Assembly: GCF_900187185.1 (NCBI RefSeq)
Contig: NZ_LT906465.1
Span: 496,001-560,000 of the forward strand
Length of the DNA stretch: 64,000 nt
Reading direction: 5' to 3'
From: Chryseobacterium taklimakanense
GTDB taxonomy: Bacteria; Bacteroidota; Bacteroidia; Flavobacteriales; Weeksellaceae
This document shows, piece after piece, positions 36,932-44,318 of the stretch. The notes under the pieces are model-generated. The model was not told the DNA's origin. It made no database searches and worked only from the letters and a program-made list of their open reading frames with translations. Both the position numbers and the translations under genes were made by a program. The first letter of the stretch is position 1. Each line of letters opens with the position of its first letter.

Positions 36932-37400
36932 GCTCTTATTCCAAGCGTTTGCGGACGTCTTCCGGGCTTACGTCCATAATCCAAAAATGTAACGCAATGT
37001 CCGTTCTGTTTCATTTTGACCGTATACGGATGTTACCAGCCTTGCCCTTTACTTATACTTTCCTTTGACTTTCCTTTGACATTCCTTTGACTTTAATTTA
37101 AAATTGCACCAGCCCATTACCGCTTCCGGCTATTTTATATTAACAGAGCAACCACCGCCTAACCTAGGACATATTAGTTTGACTAAAATTCTTTTAAAGC
37201 AGAGTGCAGAGATTTTTCTGCTGCTTTATATTTTAAACAGCGGCAAAAGTCCACACGTTCCGGTCTGAAAAAATTAATTCATCGAAGAAAACCAATTTAT
37301 TTCAGTGAGGCAGGAAGATATTTTTCTGCGGTTATCATGTGCAAAAAAGTACAAAAAACGACAAAAACGTTATAAAACTGACAAAACGCAATACCCTCAT
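36932..37400. repeat. Gene-free stretch with an 11-bp tandem repeat
   Basis: No gene is supported here. At 37059-37091 the unit TTTCCTTTGAC occurs three times in tandem (the third starts with A). Further right are A-rich words such as ACAAAA repeated near 37340-37395. Nothing else stands out. Confidence 0.6.
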
Positions 37401-37431
37401 TTGCAATACTGTATGGCCATAAATACATTTG
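37401..37431 (+). promoter_or_regulatory. Consensus Bacteroidetes promoter for the gene at 37501
   Basis: TTG (37401-37403), 20 bases, TACATTTG (37424-37431) is one of the best matches to TTG-N20-TAnnTTTG in the window. It predicts a leader of about 60 bases before the ATG. Confidence 0.65.
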
Positions 37432-37500
37432 TAACGTCAATGAATTGCGCAATCCATTACCTTGAATTTAAATAATTATTAATTAAAAATTTTTGAAATT

Positions 37501-38250
37501 ATGGCACGAGAAAATTCCATCTTAAAACTGAAAGGCAAACTGGACGGTATGTCTTTCTACAAAACCTCAGAAGGTTACCAGGTACGCGCTAAGGGCGGCA
37601 TCGAAAAAGCGAGGATCCTTAATGATGCCAATTTTGAAAGAACCCGTGAAAACATGAACGAGTTCGGCAACATCAACAAAGCGGGCAAACTGATCCGGGC
37701 CAGCATCGTGGTATTCCTGAACCGCGCAAAGGATATGCGCGCTTCAAGCAGACTGGTGAGTGTAGCTGCACAGGTGAAGAATCTGGACGTGACCTCAGCC
37801 CGTGGCCAAAGGCAGTTTGCCAAGGGCTTGGAAACCGCTGAAGGAAAACAGCTCCTGGAAGGTTTCGAGTTCAACAAACACGCGCCGCTGAGCATGATCC
37901 TGAAAGCCAGTTACCAGCTTGATACTGCAACGGGTTCACTGAGCATTCCCGGTTTCCATCCGGCAGAGCATCTTGTGATTGCAGAAGCTGCGACACACGT
38001 GAGGCTTGCGTTGGCGTGTGCCGTAATCAATGCTAAAAATGAGACCAGGGAAACCGTTTACGCAGAGCAGCAGCTGATACCGATCACTGCAGGGCCTTCT
38101 GACCTCACCCTTGTCCTTGACCATATGCCGGAACTGGAAGGGACGCTGATGTTCTATGTGCTGGTGGAATTCTTCCAGGAAATGAACGGAGAGCAGTATA
38201 TCCTGAAAAGCGGCTCGCATAATGCCCTGCAGCTTGTGAAGGTGGTGTAG
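37501..38250 (+). CDS. Conserved Bacteroidetes protein of unknown function (MARENSILKLKG family)
   Basis: 249 residues. The start MARENSILKLKGKLDGMSFY then KTSEGYQVRAKGGI and FERTRENMNEFGNINKAGKLIRAS is a pattern I know from many Bacteroidetes proteins without a function. It is similar in style to DUF6266, which also starts with a short G-rich beta region and a Lys/Arg-rich stretch. The second half is mostly beta strands (TGSLSIPGFHPAEHL, ETVYAEQQLIPITAG, TLMFYVLVEFFQEMNG). No signal peptide or membrane segment is seen. It has a strong promoter and its own terminator and stands at the left edge of the cassette array. A structural or surface role is possible but unsupported. Confidence 0.65.
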   Translation: MARENSILKLKGKLDGMSFYKTSEGYQVRAKGGIEKARILNDANFERTRENMNEFGNINKAGKLIRASIVVFLNRAKDMRASSRLVSVAAQVKNLDVTSARGQRQFAKGLETAEGKQLLEGFEFNKHAPLSMILKASYQLDTATGSLSIPGFHPAEHLVIAEAATHVRLALACAVINAKNETRETVYAEQQLIPITAGPSDLTLVLDHMPELEGTLMFYVLVEFFQEMNGEQYILKSGSHNALQLVKVV

Positions 38251-38327
38251 AGGCTAAAAGACCGTAACCTGAAAGCTGACTCCTAAGCTGAAGGTTCCAC
38301 ATCCATCACTGAGACCACAAAACGGCA

Positions 38328-38360
38328 AAAGAAAGCGGCCGGTCCGCTTTCTTTTTTTCT
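38328..38360 (+). terminator. Terminator of the gene at 37501
   Basis: AAGAAAGCGG and CCGCTTTCTT pair around a short GC loop and are followed by a T-run. About 80 bases after the stop. Confidence 0.8.
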
Positions 38361-38612
38361 GCGGACGCTGCCTGCTGTAACGCCTAAAGATTCAAGGCCC
38401 TATCTGCAGAACGGATACAGCATCCCCTTTATGCTGCATCCCTTATTTTTTAATCCCGCGAACACCTTTGGGGTGTGAGCTGAATAAGTCAGGAACGGGA
38501 GAGAAAAGGTTAATTTTTGCGGGTTCGCCACATTTGCGTGGCCTACGGATGCTGCCTGCATACTATTTTTTTAGCAGACCGATTAAAATCATTATAAAAT
38601 CCTATGATTCAC
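38361..38612. other. Left border region of the accessory array, no gene
   Basis: About 250 bp with no supported gene. It contains scattered short inverted words (AACACCTTTGGGGTGT at 38460-38475) and GTGGCC/GGCCAC-like pairs, but no complete attC-like palindrome that I can defend. Confidence 0.4.
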
Positions 38613-38714
38613 CCAACCTTTCTCTGCGGAATAACCTTTGCGGGTAAGGGAATATAGTTCCCCCCGAAAATGGGACAGTAAGTTTAGTTGGAAAAAACCT
38701 ATTAAATTTACAAT

Positions 38715-38987
38715 ATGTCACAGAGAAGAAAATTCAATTCGCAGTTTAAGTTCAAGGTTGTCGTAGAAGCCTTGTCGGAGCGTCTTCCACTGCACGAACT
38801 TGCCAAAAAGCACGATTTGCATCCCAATCAGATTACAACCTGGAAAAAGGAGTTCCTCAAGAACGGAGCGGAGATTTTCGGTAAGGAGAAGGCTTCAGAA
38901 GAGAAAAAAGAAGATGTAGAATCGCTTTACAAAGTGATCGGCCAGCAGAAAATGGAGATTGATTTTTTAAAAAAAGCCTTGTCATGA
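38715..38987 (+). CDS. IS3-family transposase orfA
   Basis: 90 residues. The helix-turn-helix is RRKFNSQFKFKVVVEALSER to LPLHELAKKHDLHPNQITTWKKEFL, followed by a leucine-zipper-like helix (ESLYKVIGQQKMEIDFLKKAL). It ends at the start of orfB with an ATGA overlap rather than the A-rich slippery site used by many IS3 elements, so orfB may be made by reinitiation as well as by frameshift. It binds the ends of the element as part of the OrfAB transposase. Confidence 0.93.
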   Translation: MSQRRKFNSQFKFKVVVEALSERLPLHELAKKHDLHPNQITTWKKEFLKNGAEIFGKEKASEEKKEDVESLYKVIGQQKMEIDFLKKALS

Positions 38988-39847
38988 AGCAGAGTGTCTC
39001 GGAAAGAAAAACACACATCGGCAAGGGGGAAAAAATCAGCGTAAAGAAGCAGTGCGAACTTTTACAGATCTCTCGCAGCAGCCATTATTACAAAAAAGTT
39101 CCGGAGAGCGATTTGAACCTGAAGCTGATGGAGATGATAGACAGGGAGTTTATGGAACATCCCTGGAAGGGCGTTCCCAGAATGGTGCAGTGGCTCAATA
39201 AAGATTGTGGGCTTTTAGTCAATAAAAAGCGTGTGGAGCGGCTTTACCGACTGATGGGCATCAGCGCTTCTGCTCCCGGACCCAGCACCAGCAAAAAAGG
39301 GAAGGGAAAAAAGCATAAAATTTTTCCGTATTTGCTGAAGAACCTGCCCATAACCCATCCCAACCAGGTTTGGGCGATGGACATCACCTATATCCCGGTA
39401 AGGGGCGGATACCTGTATCTTGTTGCCATCATCGATCTCTACAGCCGCTATGTGGTGGGCTGGAGCCTGAGCAACACGATGACCGCGGAGTGGTGCCGCG
39501 ATGTTCTGGATGAAGCCATCGAAACCTACGGAAAGCCTGAAATCATTAATACCGATCAGGGAAGCCAGTTCACTTCAGACTTGTTTACCGAATATGTGAA
39601 ATCCCACAAAACCATCCGCCAGAGTATGGATGGCAAAGGCCGGGCACTGGACAATATCTTTGTCGAGAGGCTCTGGCGAAGCGTAAAATATGAAAATGTT
39701 TATCTTTATGCCTATCAAGACGGAAAAGAGTGCTATATTGGTTTGAACAAGTATTTTGCCTACTACAACCACAGCAGGAGACACCAAAGCTTAGGTTACG
39801 AAGTTCCTGCACAAATGTTTAACCAAAAGGAGAAAAAAGCAGCATAA
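38984..39847 (+). CDS. IS3-family transposase orfB (DDE integrase domain)
   Basis: 287 residues. The HTH_21-like part is LLQISRSSHYYKKVPESD...EHPWKGVPRMVQWLN, then the catalytic core: VWAMDITYIPVRGGYLYLVAIIDLYSR (first Asp), IINTDQGSQFTSDLF (second Asp), and RALDNIFVERLWRSVKYE (Glu). The end HSRRHQSLGYEVPAQMF is the usual IS3 C-terminus. All catalytic residues and both element ends are intact, so the element may still be mobile. Confidence 0.95.
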   Translation: MKQSVSERKTHIGKGEKISVKKQCELLQISRSSHYYKKVPESDLNLKLMEMIDREFMEHPWKGVPRMVQWLNKDCGLLVNKKRVERLYRLMGISASAPGPSTSKKGKGKKHKIFPYLLKNLPITHPNQVWAMDITYIPVRGGYLYLVAIIDLYSRYVVGWSLSNTMTAEWCRDVLDEAIETYGKPEIINTDQGSQFTSDLFTEYVKSHKTIRQSMDGKGRALDNIFVERLWRSVKYENVYLYAYQDGKECYIGLNKYFAYYNHSRRHQSLGYEVPAQMFNQKEKKAA

Positions 39848-40060
39848 TGAAAGTTCACGCAGTTTTACACATTCCCACACTACACGGAAAAATCTTTGAA
39901 AGGATTTTTCCTATGTGGAAATATGCAAAACTGCTACCTTCAAAAACACACAAAATCAAACTTAACTTTTAAGATTTGCTGTCCAAACTTTGGGGGGAAC
40001 TATAGAAGCTGTGCCCTACAGCCCGTAAAACCCCGCAGAAACCACTTCCCAAGGCTACCC

Positions 40061-40168
40061 AACGCCACAAAAAAAGCAGTCCTTCCGAAAAAACTGCTTT
40101 GTGTAAATAAATTCTAAAAACAATAACTCCATAGACTGCCAAAAAAGCTCCCGAAGGTTCCGTTCAAC
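40061..40168 (+). repeat. Right-end fragment of the recombinase-bearing unit, copy 1
   Basis: From ACGCCACAAAAAAAGCAG to GTTCAAC. Contains a terminator hairpin (AAAGCAGT/ACTGCTTT at 40073-40100) and ends CGAAGGTTCCGTTCAAC, a diverged form of the right end GCTACCGGAGCTTCCGTTC found in copies at 42936, 44317 and 45854. No recombinase gene accompanies this copy. Confidence 0.7.
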
Positions 40169-40216
40169 GGGCTTTCATCTTCTGTCCTGCGGACAAGACG
40201 AAAGCTTAGTTATTAT
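40162..40216 (-). repeat. Short attC-like site of the SMR cassette
   Basis: Read on the minus strand it begins TAATAAC, continues GCTTTCGTCTTGTCC, a GCA loop, GGACAGAAGATGAAAGC, and ends GTTGAAC, which fits the attC core GTTRRRY. The two arms pair with a two-base bulge, the hallmark of folded attC sites. Near-identical sites lie at 43048, 44428 and 45966. Confidence 0.65.
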
Positions 40217-40229
40217 CTGCAGGCATTTT

Positions 40230-40559
40230 TTAGTGTGTTGAAGATTTAGAGAAAAAGTTCATAACAAAAACACCTGTAACAATCAAAATAATTCCAATAA
40301 TTGCTGGTAAATCCAAAGATTGTTTAAAGATAATTACTGAAATCAATGCAGTTAAGACAATTCCTAAACCTCCCCAAATCGCATAAGCAATTCCTAAAGG
40401 TATTGATTTTAATGCTTGAGAAAGGAAGAAAAAGCAAGCAATATATGCTATTATTGTTATTGTCGTGGGTAAAAGTTTTGAAAATCCGTCAGATGCTTTC
40501 ATAAAACTTGAACCTAAAACTTCAAGAACAATCGCTAATGCTAAATATAAAAATTTCAT
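40230..40559 (-). CDS. Small multidrug resistance (SMR) transporter, EmrE/Qac-like
   Basis: 109 residues with four membrane helices. The essential Glu is in LALAIVLEVLGSSFMKASDGF (residue 13). The helix pattern AYIACFFFLSQALKSIPLGIAYAIWGGLGIVLTALISVIIFKQSLDLPAIIGIILIVTGVFVMNF follows EmrE closely, including IPLGIAYAIW, SVIIF and LDLPAIIG, which points to the drug-export (Qac/EmrE) side rather than the guanidinium (Gdx/SugE) side. It would dimerise in the inner membrane and expel cationic compounds with protons. It is a cassette gene: its ends read GTTATCTGCAAGC and GCCTGCAGATAATAAC. SMR genes are common cargo of integrons. Confidence 0.9.
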   Translation of the reverse strand: MKFLYLALAIVLEVLGSSFMKASDGFSKLLPTTITIIAYIACFFFLSQALKSIPLGIAYAIWGGLGIVLTALISVIIFKQSLDLPAIIGIILIVTGVFVMNFFSKSSTH

Positions 40560-40660
40560 TGTTTGTTATTTCTTTTTGTTAAGATAAAATTACTATAATT
40601 TAAATTCTTAGATAGTTTTTTTGTGAAATTCCTTCTATGAAATGGGTTGGATATGCTTGC

Positions 40661-40848
40661 AGATAACGAGAGAGTATTTCTGTATGCGGTGCTGAGGATA
40701 ACAAATCTTGCTACTAATAACCGCCTTGAACAATAATTTTCTCCGCTGACTAAATTACTAAAAAATTGGAAGCGGGGAAATTTTTTGTGGCTAAGGTTAA
40801 CGAATAGTTCTACTGCTAACATTCACCCCCGTATATAGAAATACAATG
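40661..40848 (-). repeat. Long attC-like palindrome L1
   Basis: 188 bp. The outer arms are GTATTTCTGTATGCGG and CCCCCGTATATAGAAATAC, which pair with bulges. Site L2 at 42382 is a close relative. The right end runs ACAATG directly into a copy of the MITE-like repeat. Confidence 0.6.
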
Positions 40849-41235
40849 TGCCTGTTGCACAACCTCTTTTCAAAGATACAAAAAAAAGATTTTAGAAATA
40901 GAAAATGTGGTTATAAACGGGTTTAAAATATTGATATTCAGTTGTATAAATGGTTTGTTTTCAGTAAATTAGCGTATGCAAGGCAGGAAAAACATTTGAA
41001 CCGAAAATCTTCTACGGACTCAGCCTGGACGGACTCGTTCGAACTCCTGCCAAAGTTCCTTTCTAACCAAAGCTTCCACAGTTCGCTTATCACTTCAATT
41101 TAAGCCACCCGAAAACCTCAGCTCCTTTGCCCTACATAAATAGAAACCTCCCTTAAATCGCTTTAAAGGAGGTCGCTTTTTATGGTTTTACTTTGGAAAT
41201 ACTTAAAATTTGGGGTTGTGCAACGGTTACCGATG
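40849..41235 (+). repeat. MITE-like repeat copy 1 (full length)
   Basis: 387 bp from TGCC to GATG. Termini GTTGCACAAC (40854-40863) and GTTGTGCAAC (41215-41224) are perfect inverted repeats. Inside is a remnant start ATGCAAGGCAGGAAA, broken here by an extra A, and a hairpin ACCTCC/GGAGGT near 41145-41185. Flanks show ATGT on both sides. Confidence 0.85.
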
Positions 41236-41268
41236 TTAGCGGTTCGGGCTGTTGGTCTGTGTCATTTG

Positions 41269-41721
41269 TCAGCCTTTAATAGCTGAAAGATATGTCCAAA
41301 CTATAAACAGAATTTGTAACGGTATTCTAAACCACAAATACGTCAATCCGTTTCCGTCAGAAGTCCCTTTTTGATAGTCAATATGATTTATAGCTGCAAA
41401 GATATTTGCAGGAAATATAAGGAGAAAAAATGCAATCAACAGCCACGCTGTAACTATTCGTAAACTCGGGATAAAAAGTCCAACTGCTGCCACAATTTCT
41501 ATAATTCCTGTCAGATAAACGACTGTCGTTTTGTAGGGTATAAAATCGGGCAACATCATTGTCATACCTTTGGTAAATGTGAAATGTGCAACTGCCGTAA
41601 ACACAAGCATTACCGACATTGCAATTCTTCCTGACGAGGCAAAGTCATAATTGCCACGAAAAATTTTAGTTGCAAAAAGCAAAACTGAAAACACAGAAAG
41701 TAATACTAATAAAGGTTTCAT
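41269..41721 (-). CDS. DoxX-family membrane protein
   Basis: 150 residues from the ATG at 41719-41721; a TTG further upstream is less likely. Four membrane segments, with AVAHFTFTKGMTMMLPDFIPYKTTVVYLTGIIEIVAAVGLFIPSLR as the DoxX-like core. The family is linked to redox tolerance and thiosulfate metabolism in some bacteria, but this member's role is unknown. It is in one cassette with the Crp-type regulator, 52 bp downstream of it. The cassette ends read GTTAGCGGT and ACCGCTAAC. Confidence 0.82.
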   Translation of the reverse strand: MKPLLVLLSVFSVLLFATKIFRGNYDFASSGRIAMSVMLVFTAVAHFTFTKGMTMMLPDFIPYKTTVVYLTGIIEIVAAVGLFIPSLRIVTAWLLIAFFLLIFPANIFAAINHIDYQKGTSDGNGLTYLWFRIPLQILFIVWTYLSAIKG

Positions 41722-41772
41722 CTGTATTCTTTTTGGCAAAGATCAGCATATTTATAGTGTGAAACAATGAAC

Positions 41773-42345
41773 CTAAGTTAAGAAAATACGTTTACGTATT
41801 CTGCTCAACGCTTGTGGGGTAACACCAATGTATGAAGAAATATATTTCAATGGGATTTTTTCTATGAGTTTAGGTTGTTCGGTAAATAAATTCAGGTAAC
41901 GCTGTTCGGCAGTTTCGTTTAGAAGCGAAAGTTCTCTTTGGGATTTTTTGAGAAACAAATCTTCGCTTGCCTGTCGTCCAATGGTGTTTCCAATTTCAGT
42001 TTTCTTATATATGCTTTGCAGGTCGTTATATGTCAGTCGCCAAAGCGTTGTTTTTGTTAGCGTCTCTATGTTGTAAGAAGAAGGTGTTTGGGTGAGGAAT
42101 GAATTATAGCCACTTACAAAGTTGTTGTCAAATATAAAAGCGAATGTCAAGTCGTTTTCTTCTTTTGGAATATAGGAACGCACAATGCCTGTTTTAACAA
42201 ATGAAAGGTAGTTTTCTGTTTGTCCCGTTTTTAAGAGAATATAATTTTTAGGAAACTCCTTCCTTATGAGTTTTGAAGAAAAAAACTGCCAATCTTTGTC
42301 TGTCAGCCTAACGTTTTTTTCAAAATATTGTCGTATTTGTTCCAT
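41773..42345 (-). CDS. Crp/Fnr-family transcriptional regulator
   Basis: 190 residues. The cyclic-nucleotide-binding fold spans residues 15-125 (KNYILLKTGQTENYLSFVKTGIVRSYIP, FVSGYNSFLTQTPSSYNIETLTKTTLWRL). The C-terminal helix-turn-helix is IPLKYISSYIGVTPQALSRIRKRI. The Arg and Glu that bind cAMP in E. coli Crp are not seen, as usual in this Bacteroidetes branch, so the ligand is unknown. It probably controls the DoxX gene in the same cassette. Confidence 0.88.
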   Translation of the reverse strand: MEQIRQYFEKNVRLTDKDWQFFSSKLIRKEFPKNYILLKTGQTENYLSFVKTGIVRSYIPKEENDLTFAFIFDNNFVSGYNSFLTQTPSSYNIETLTKTTLWRLTYNDLQSIYKKTEIGNTIGRQASEDLFLKKSQRELSLLNETAEQRYLNLFTEQPKLIEKIPLKYISSYIGVTPQALSRIRKRIFLT

Positions 42346-42381
42346 TATTCATGCTTGCACCGATGTCGGTTAGCCTGACCG

Positions 42382-42568
42382 CTAACGGGAAAAGTATTTC
42401 TGTATGCGGGGCTAAGAATGACAAATCTTCATACTGATAACCACCCTGAACAAAAATTTTCTCTGCCTGCTAAATTACTAAAAAATTGGAAGCGGGGAAA
42501 TTTTTTGTGACTTGGGTGACAAAATAGTTTTACTGCTAAAATTCACCCCCGCATATAGAAATATATTG
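42382..42568 (-). repeat. Long attC-like palindrome L2
   Basis: 187 bp, related to L1 (arms GTATTTCTGTATGCGGGG and CCCCCGCATATAGAAATAT). On the plus strand it runs straight into GTTGAAC, the left end of the recombinase-bearing unit, with no MITE in between. Confidence 0.6.
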
Positions 42569-43054
42569 TTGAACTAAACCTCCGGTAGCTTTTCCCATTC
42601 GCCGTTTTAGTAACTTTGTTTTTATTAACCTTTTAAAAACTCATGAAATGGCTACAAAAAAAAAATCTCCGGAGGATTTAAGGCCTGCCTTGAGCGAAGT
42701 TAACGGTTTTGCCGAACTTCTGCAACGCTTCGAAAGAAATATCTCCATCCTGGGCAAAAGCAAGCGTACCTTCGACAATTATTCCCGTCACGTTGCAGCC
42801 TTAGCGCTTCATTTCGGTAAAGTCCCTACCGAATTAGACCCGGAAGACATCAAAGATTACCTTTTTGAACTTCAAAAGCGATCAAAAACCCTACAGCCCG
42901 CAAAACCCCGCAGAAACCACTTCCAAAGGCCACCCAACGCCACAAAAAAAGCAGTCCTTCCGAAAAAACTGCTTTGTGTAAATAAATTCTAAAAACGACA
43001 ACTCCATAAAAGGATCATCATACTGCTGAAAAGCTACCGGAGCTTCCGTTCAAC
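42568..43054 (+). mobile_element. Recombinase-bearing unit with inverted ends, internally deleted
   Basis: The ends GTTGAAC followed by TAAACCTCCGGTAGCTTTT, and AAAAGCTACCGGAGCTTCC followed by GTTCAAC, are inverted repeats of about 26 bases with a few changes. Inside are a TAACTTTG promoter element (42606-42613), the 5' part of a tyrosine recombinase gene, the right half of palindrome A, and a terminator hairpin (AAAGCAGT/ACTGCTTT near 42948-42973). The end sequences match the attC core GTTRRRY, so the unit occupies a cassette position. Confidence 0.6.
42648..42892 (+). pseudogene. Truncated tyrosine recombinase (N-terminal domain only)
   Basis: The first 81 codons encode an N-terminal core-binding domain: LLQRFERNISILGKSKRTFD followed by NYSRHVAALALHFGKVPTELDPEDIKDYLFELQKRSKT. 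This is the SAM-like domain of Xer-type recombinases of Bacteroidetes. At about 42890 the reading frame runs into palindrome A sequence and stops 33 codons later in repeat DNA. The catalytic domain (Arg, His, Arg, Tyr) is absent, so it is inactive. The IntI-specific insert lies in the missing part, so membership of the integron integrases cannot be tested; the N-terminus looks more like Xer-type enzymes that accompany IS91-like transposases. Confidence 0.75.
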
Positions 43055-43102
43055 GGGCTTTCATCTTCTGTCCTGCGGACAAGACGAAAGCTTAGTTATT
43101 AT
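43048..43102 (-). repeat. Short attC-like site of the 43.1-43.8 kb cassette
   Basis: Same sequence as the site at 40162: arms GCTTTCGTCTTGTCC and GGACAGAAGATGAAAGC with a GCA loop, core GTTGAAC on one side and TAATAAC on the other. Confidence 0.65.
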
Positions 43103-43113
43103 GTGCAGTGCTT

Positions 43114-43362
43114 TTATGATTTTGTTCTTGAGTTAATCTCCTTTTTTATATTATTTATCGTGTTAAAATTTACTATCCCAATTGGTAATAAAGCGATTGG
43201 AATTATTATTAAGGGTGTAAAACCTTTTGTGAAAGTTATGTATAATGAAAGTCCAAAGAGAACAATTAAAGTTCCCAAAAGTATTCCTGTTATTGCCTTT
43301 AATGATTTCTCAGTTTTTTTTAATTCTTCGGTGGTTTTCTCGGTTAGTTTCTCATTTTTCAT
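43114..43362 (-). CDS. Small two-helix membrane protein
   Basis: 82 residues. A charged helical N-terminus (KLTEKTTEELKKTEKSLKA) is followed by two membrane segments (residues 22-42 and 48-68) and a Lys-rich tail. I do not recognise a defined family; similar cassette proteins are often labelled 'redox-active disulfide protein 2', although no cysteine is present here. Its ATG follows the stop of the upstream gene at once, so both are translated together. Confidence 0.6.
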   Translation of the reverse strand: MKNEKLTEKTTEELKKTEKSLKAITGILLGTLIVLFGLSLYITFTKGFTPLIIIPIALLPIGIVNFNTINNIKKEINSRTKS

Positions 43363-43833
43363 TTAGTTCTTGTTATTTGTTAATTCTATAGTCTTGATTG
43401 CTCCCACTGGTGAAATTTTCACATTTTTATTTCCTTTTTCAACATAAAAGTAATTTGCACTATTTGAGCCAATCAAATATACCTCTTTTGTTTCATTTGT
43501 GTTAAAAGTTATTTTATAATCATAATTTAAGTTATTATTTGAAATTTTTTCTGAAACCTTAATCCCATTTCCGATTCCAATGCCGAGAAAGAAAGAAAGC
43601 AAACCAATTGCAAACATTACAATAAATATTTTTCCAAAGTATGATTTAACTTCATCTTCTGATAATTTTGTCAAGGATTTTTTAGAACCGACAATTTTTC
43701 TTAACCATTCTTTTTTGTGATTTTTGGAAAGAATGTAAATAGTCAAAGAAAGTACAGAAAAAAATATAATAAAACCAAATAGAATAATTAGATGTGAGGT
43801 TAAATCAGCAATCGGACTTATTAAAATGTCCAT
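43363..43833 (-). CDS. Membrane protein of unknown function
   Basis: 156 residues from the ATG at 43831-43833. Two membrane segments (about residues 14-36 and 66-88) enclose a basic cytosolic loop (KNHKKEWLRKIVGSKKSLTKL). After the second comes a beta-rich domain of about 65 residues, probably periplasmic (DYKITFNTNETKEVYLIGSN). Family unknown to me. It shares a cassette with the two-helix protein and is adjacent to it without a gap. Cassette ends are GTTATGTGCAATGC and GCACTGCACATAATAAC. Confidence 0.6.
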   Translation of the reverse strand: MDILISPIADLTSHLIILFGFIIFFSVLSLTIYILSKNHKKEWLRKIVGSKKSLTKLSEDEVKSYFGKIFIVMFAIGLLSFFLGIGIGNGIKVSEKISNNNLNYDYKITFNTNETKEVYLIGSNSANYFYVEKGNKNVKISPVGAIKTIELTNNKN

Positions 43834-44004
43834 AATGTTTGAATATTTCAAAATATTTATTCCAATTTGGTGATAAAAAACACTCTATTTAATTATTCCA
43901 AGAACAACAAGGAATAAATAACCAAAAGGTAATAATTTTTGTAAATTTTCGCTAAATTTCATCTGTTTTTCGTGTTTTGTGGCGAATTTTTCATAGCATT
44001 GCAC

Positions 44005-44186
44005 ATAACGGAAAAAGTATTGGCGAAGTGCGGGCAAAATGGAACGAAAAGTTCAATTTAAACTACACGTAGCCGATGCTTTTTTCTTACACTAAATTAC
44101 TCTTTTTTGTGGAATAAATAAGCAGCGGCGATAAATTTTACAAAAAGTTCAACTTCCCCTTCTCCCCGCATTTTGCCAATACAGTG
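44005..44186 (-). repeat. Long attC-like palindrome L3
   Basis: 182 bp. Arms AGTATTGGCGAAGTGCGGG and CCCGCATTTTGCCAATAC pair with bulges. Sites L4 and L6 are close relatives (AGCAGCGGCG in the inner part of all three). Followed at once by a MITE-like repeat. Confidence 0.65.
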
Positions 44187-44318
44187 TGCCTGTTGCACAA
44201 CGTCTTTTCAAAGATGCAAAAAAAAGATTTCAGAAATAGAAAATTGGTTATAAACGGGTTTAAAATATTGAAAATCAATTGTATATATCGTTTATTCTCC
44301 GTAAATTAGCGTATGCAA
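44187..44318 (+). repeat. MITE-like repeat copy 2 (left third only)
   Basis: Starts TGCC and GTTGCACAAC like the others but stops at GCGTATGCAA, where it is joined to the right-end fragment of the recombinase unit. The junction shares the bases CAA, as in a deletion by short homology. Confidence 0.8.

Larger units (their letters stand above)
38653..40004 (+). mobile_element. Complete IS3-family insertion sequence
   Basis: 1352 bp. Ends are TATAGTTCCCCCC at 38653-38665 and its exact complement at 39992-40004, with further similarity inward (GGACAG). The direct repeat GAA flanks it at 38650-38652 and 40005-40007. The related sequence at 45791-45815 reads GGGTAAGGGAAGCTGTGCCC without the element and with GAA only once, which proves the insertion point. 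It carries orfA and orfB overlapping by four bases. Confidence 0.95.
38613..40055 (+). repeat. Palindrome A, copy 1, split by the IS3 element
   Basis: Outside the IS3 element the two halves (38613-38652 and 40005-40055) make one imperfect palindrome: CTGCGG pairs with CCGCAG, TTTGCGGG with CCCGTAAA (one change), GGG with CCC. The same palindrome occurs uninterrupted at 45763-45853 and as a right half at 42890-42935. The IS3 sits exactly in the apical loop. Confidence 0.75.

Noticed and set aside
40896-40990. Treating each MITE as carrying a functional small gene starting at ATGCAAGGCAGG
   Set aside because: Frames are short, differ between copies by indels (extra A in copies 1 and 6) and end in remnants of a transposase.
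42648-42892. Calling the recombinase fragment an integron integrase (IntI)
   Set aside because: The N-terminal domain looks Xer-like rather than IntI-like, and the IntI-specific insert would be in the missing half. The array resembles an integron, but the recombinase class cannot be shown.
42648-42992. Full 114-residue frame as an intact small recombinase
   Set aside because: After codon 81 the frame reads through palindrome A and the terminator hairpin. The same C-terminal peptide appears in other frames wherever that repeat occurs, so it is not part of the protein.
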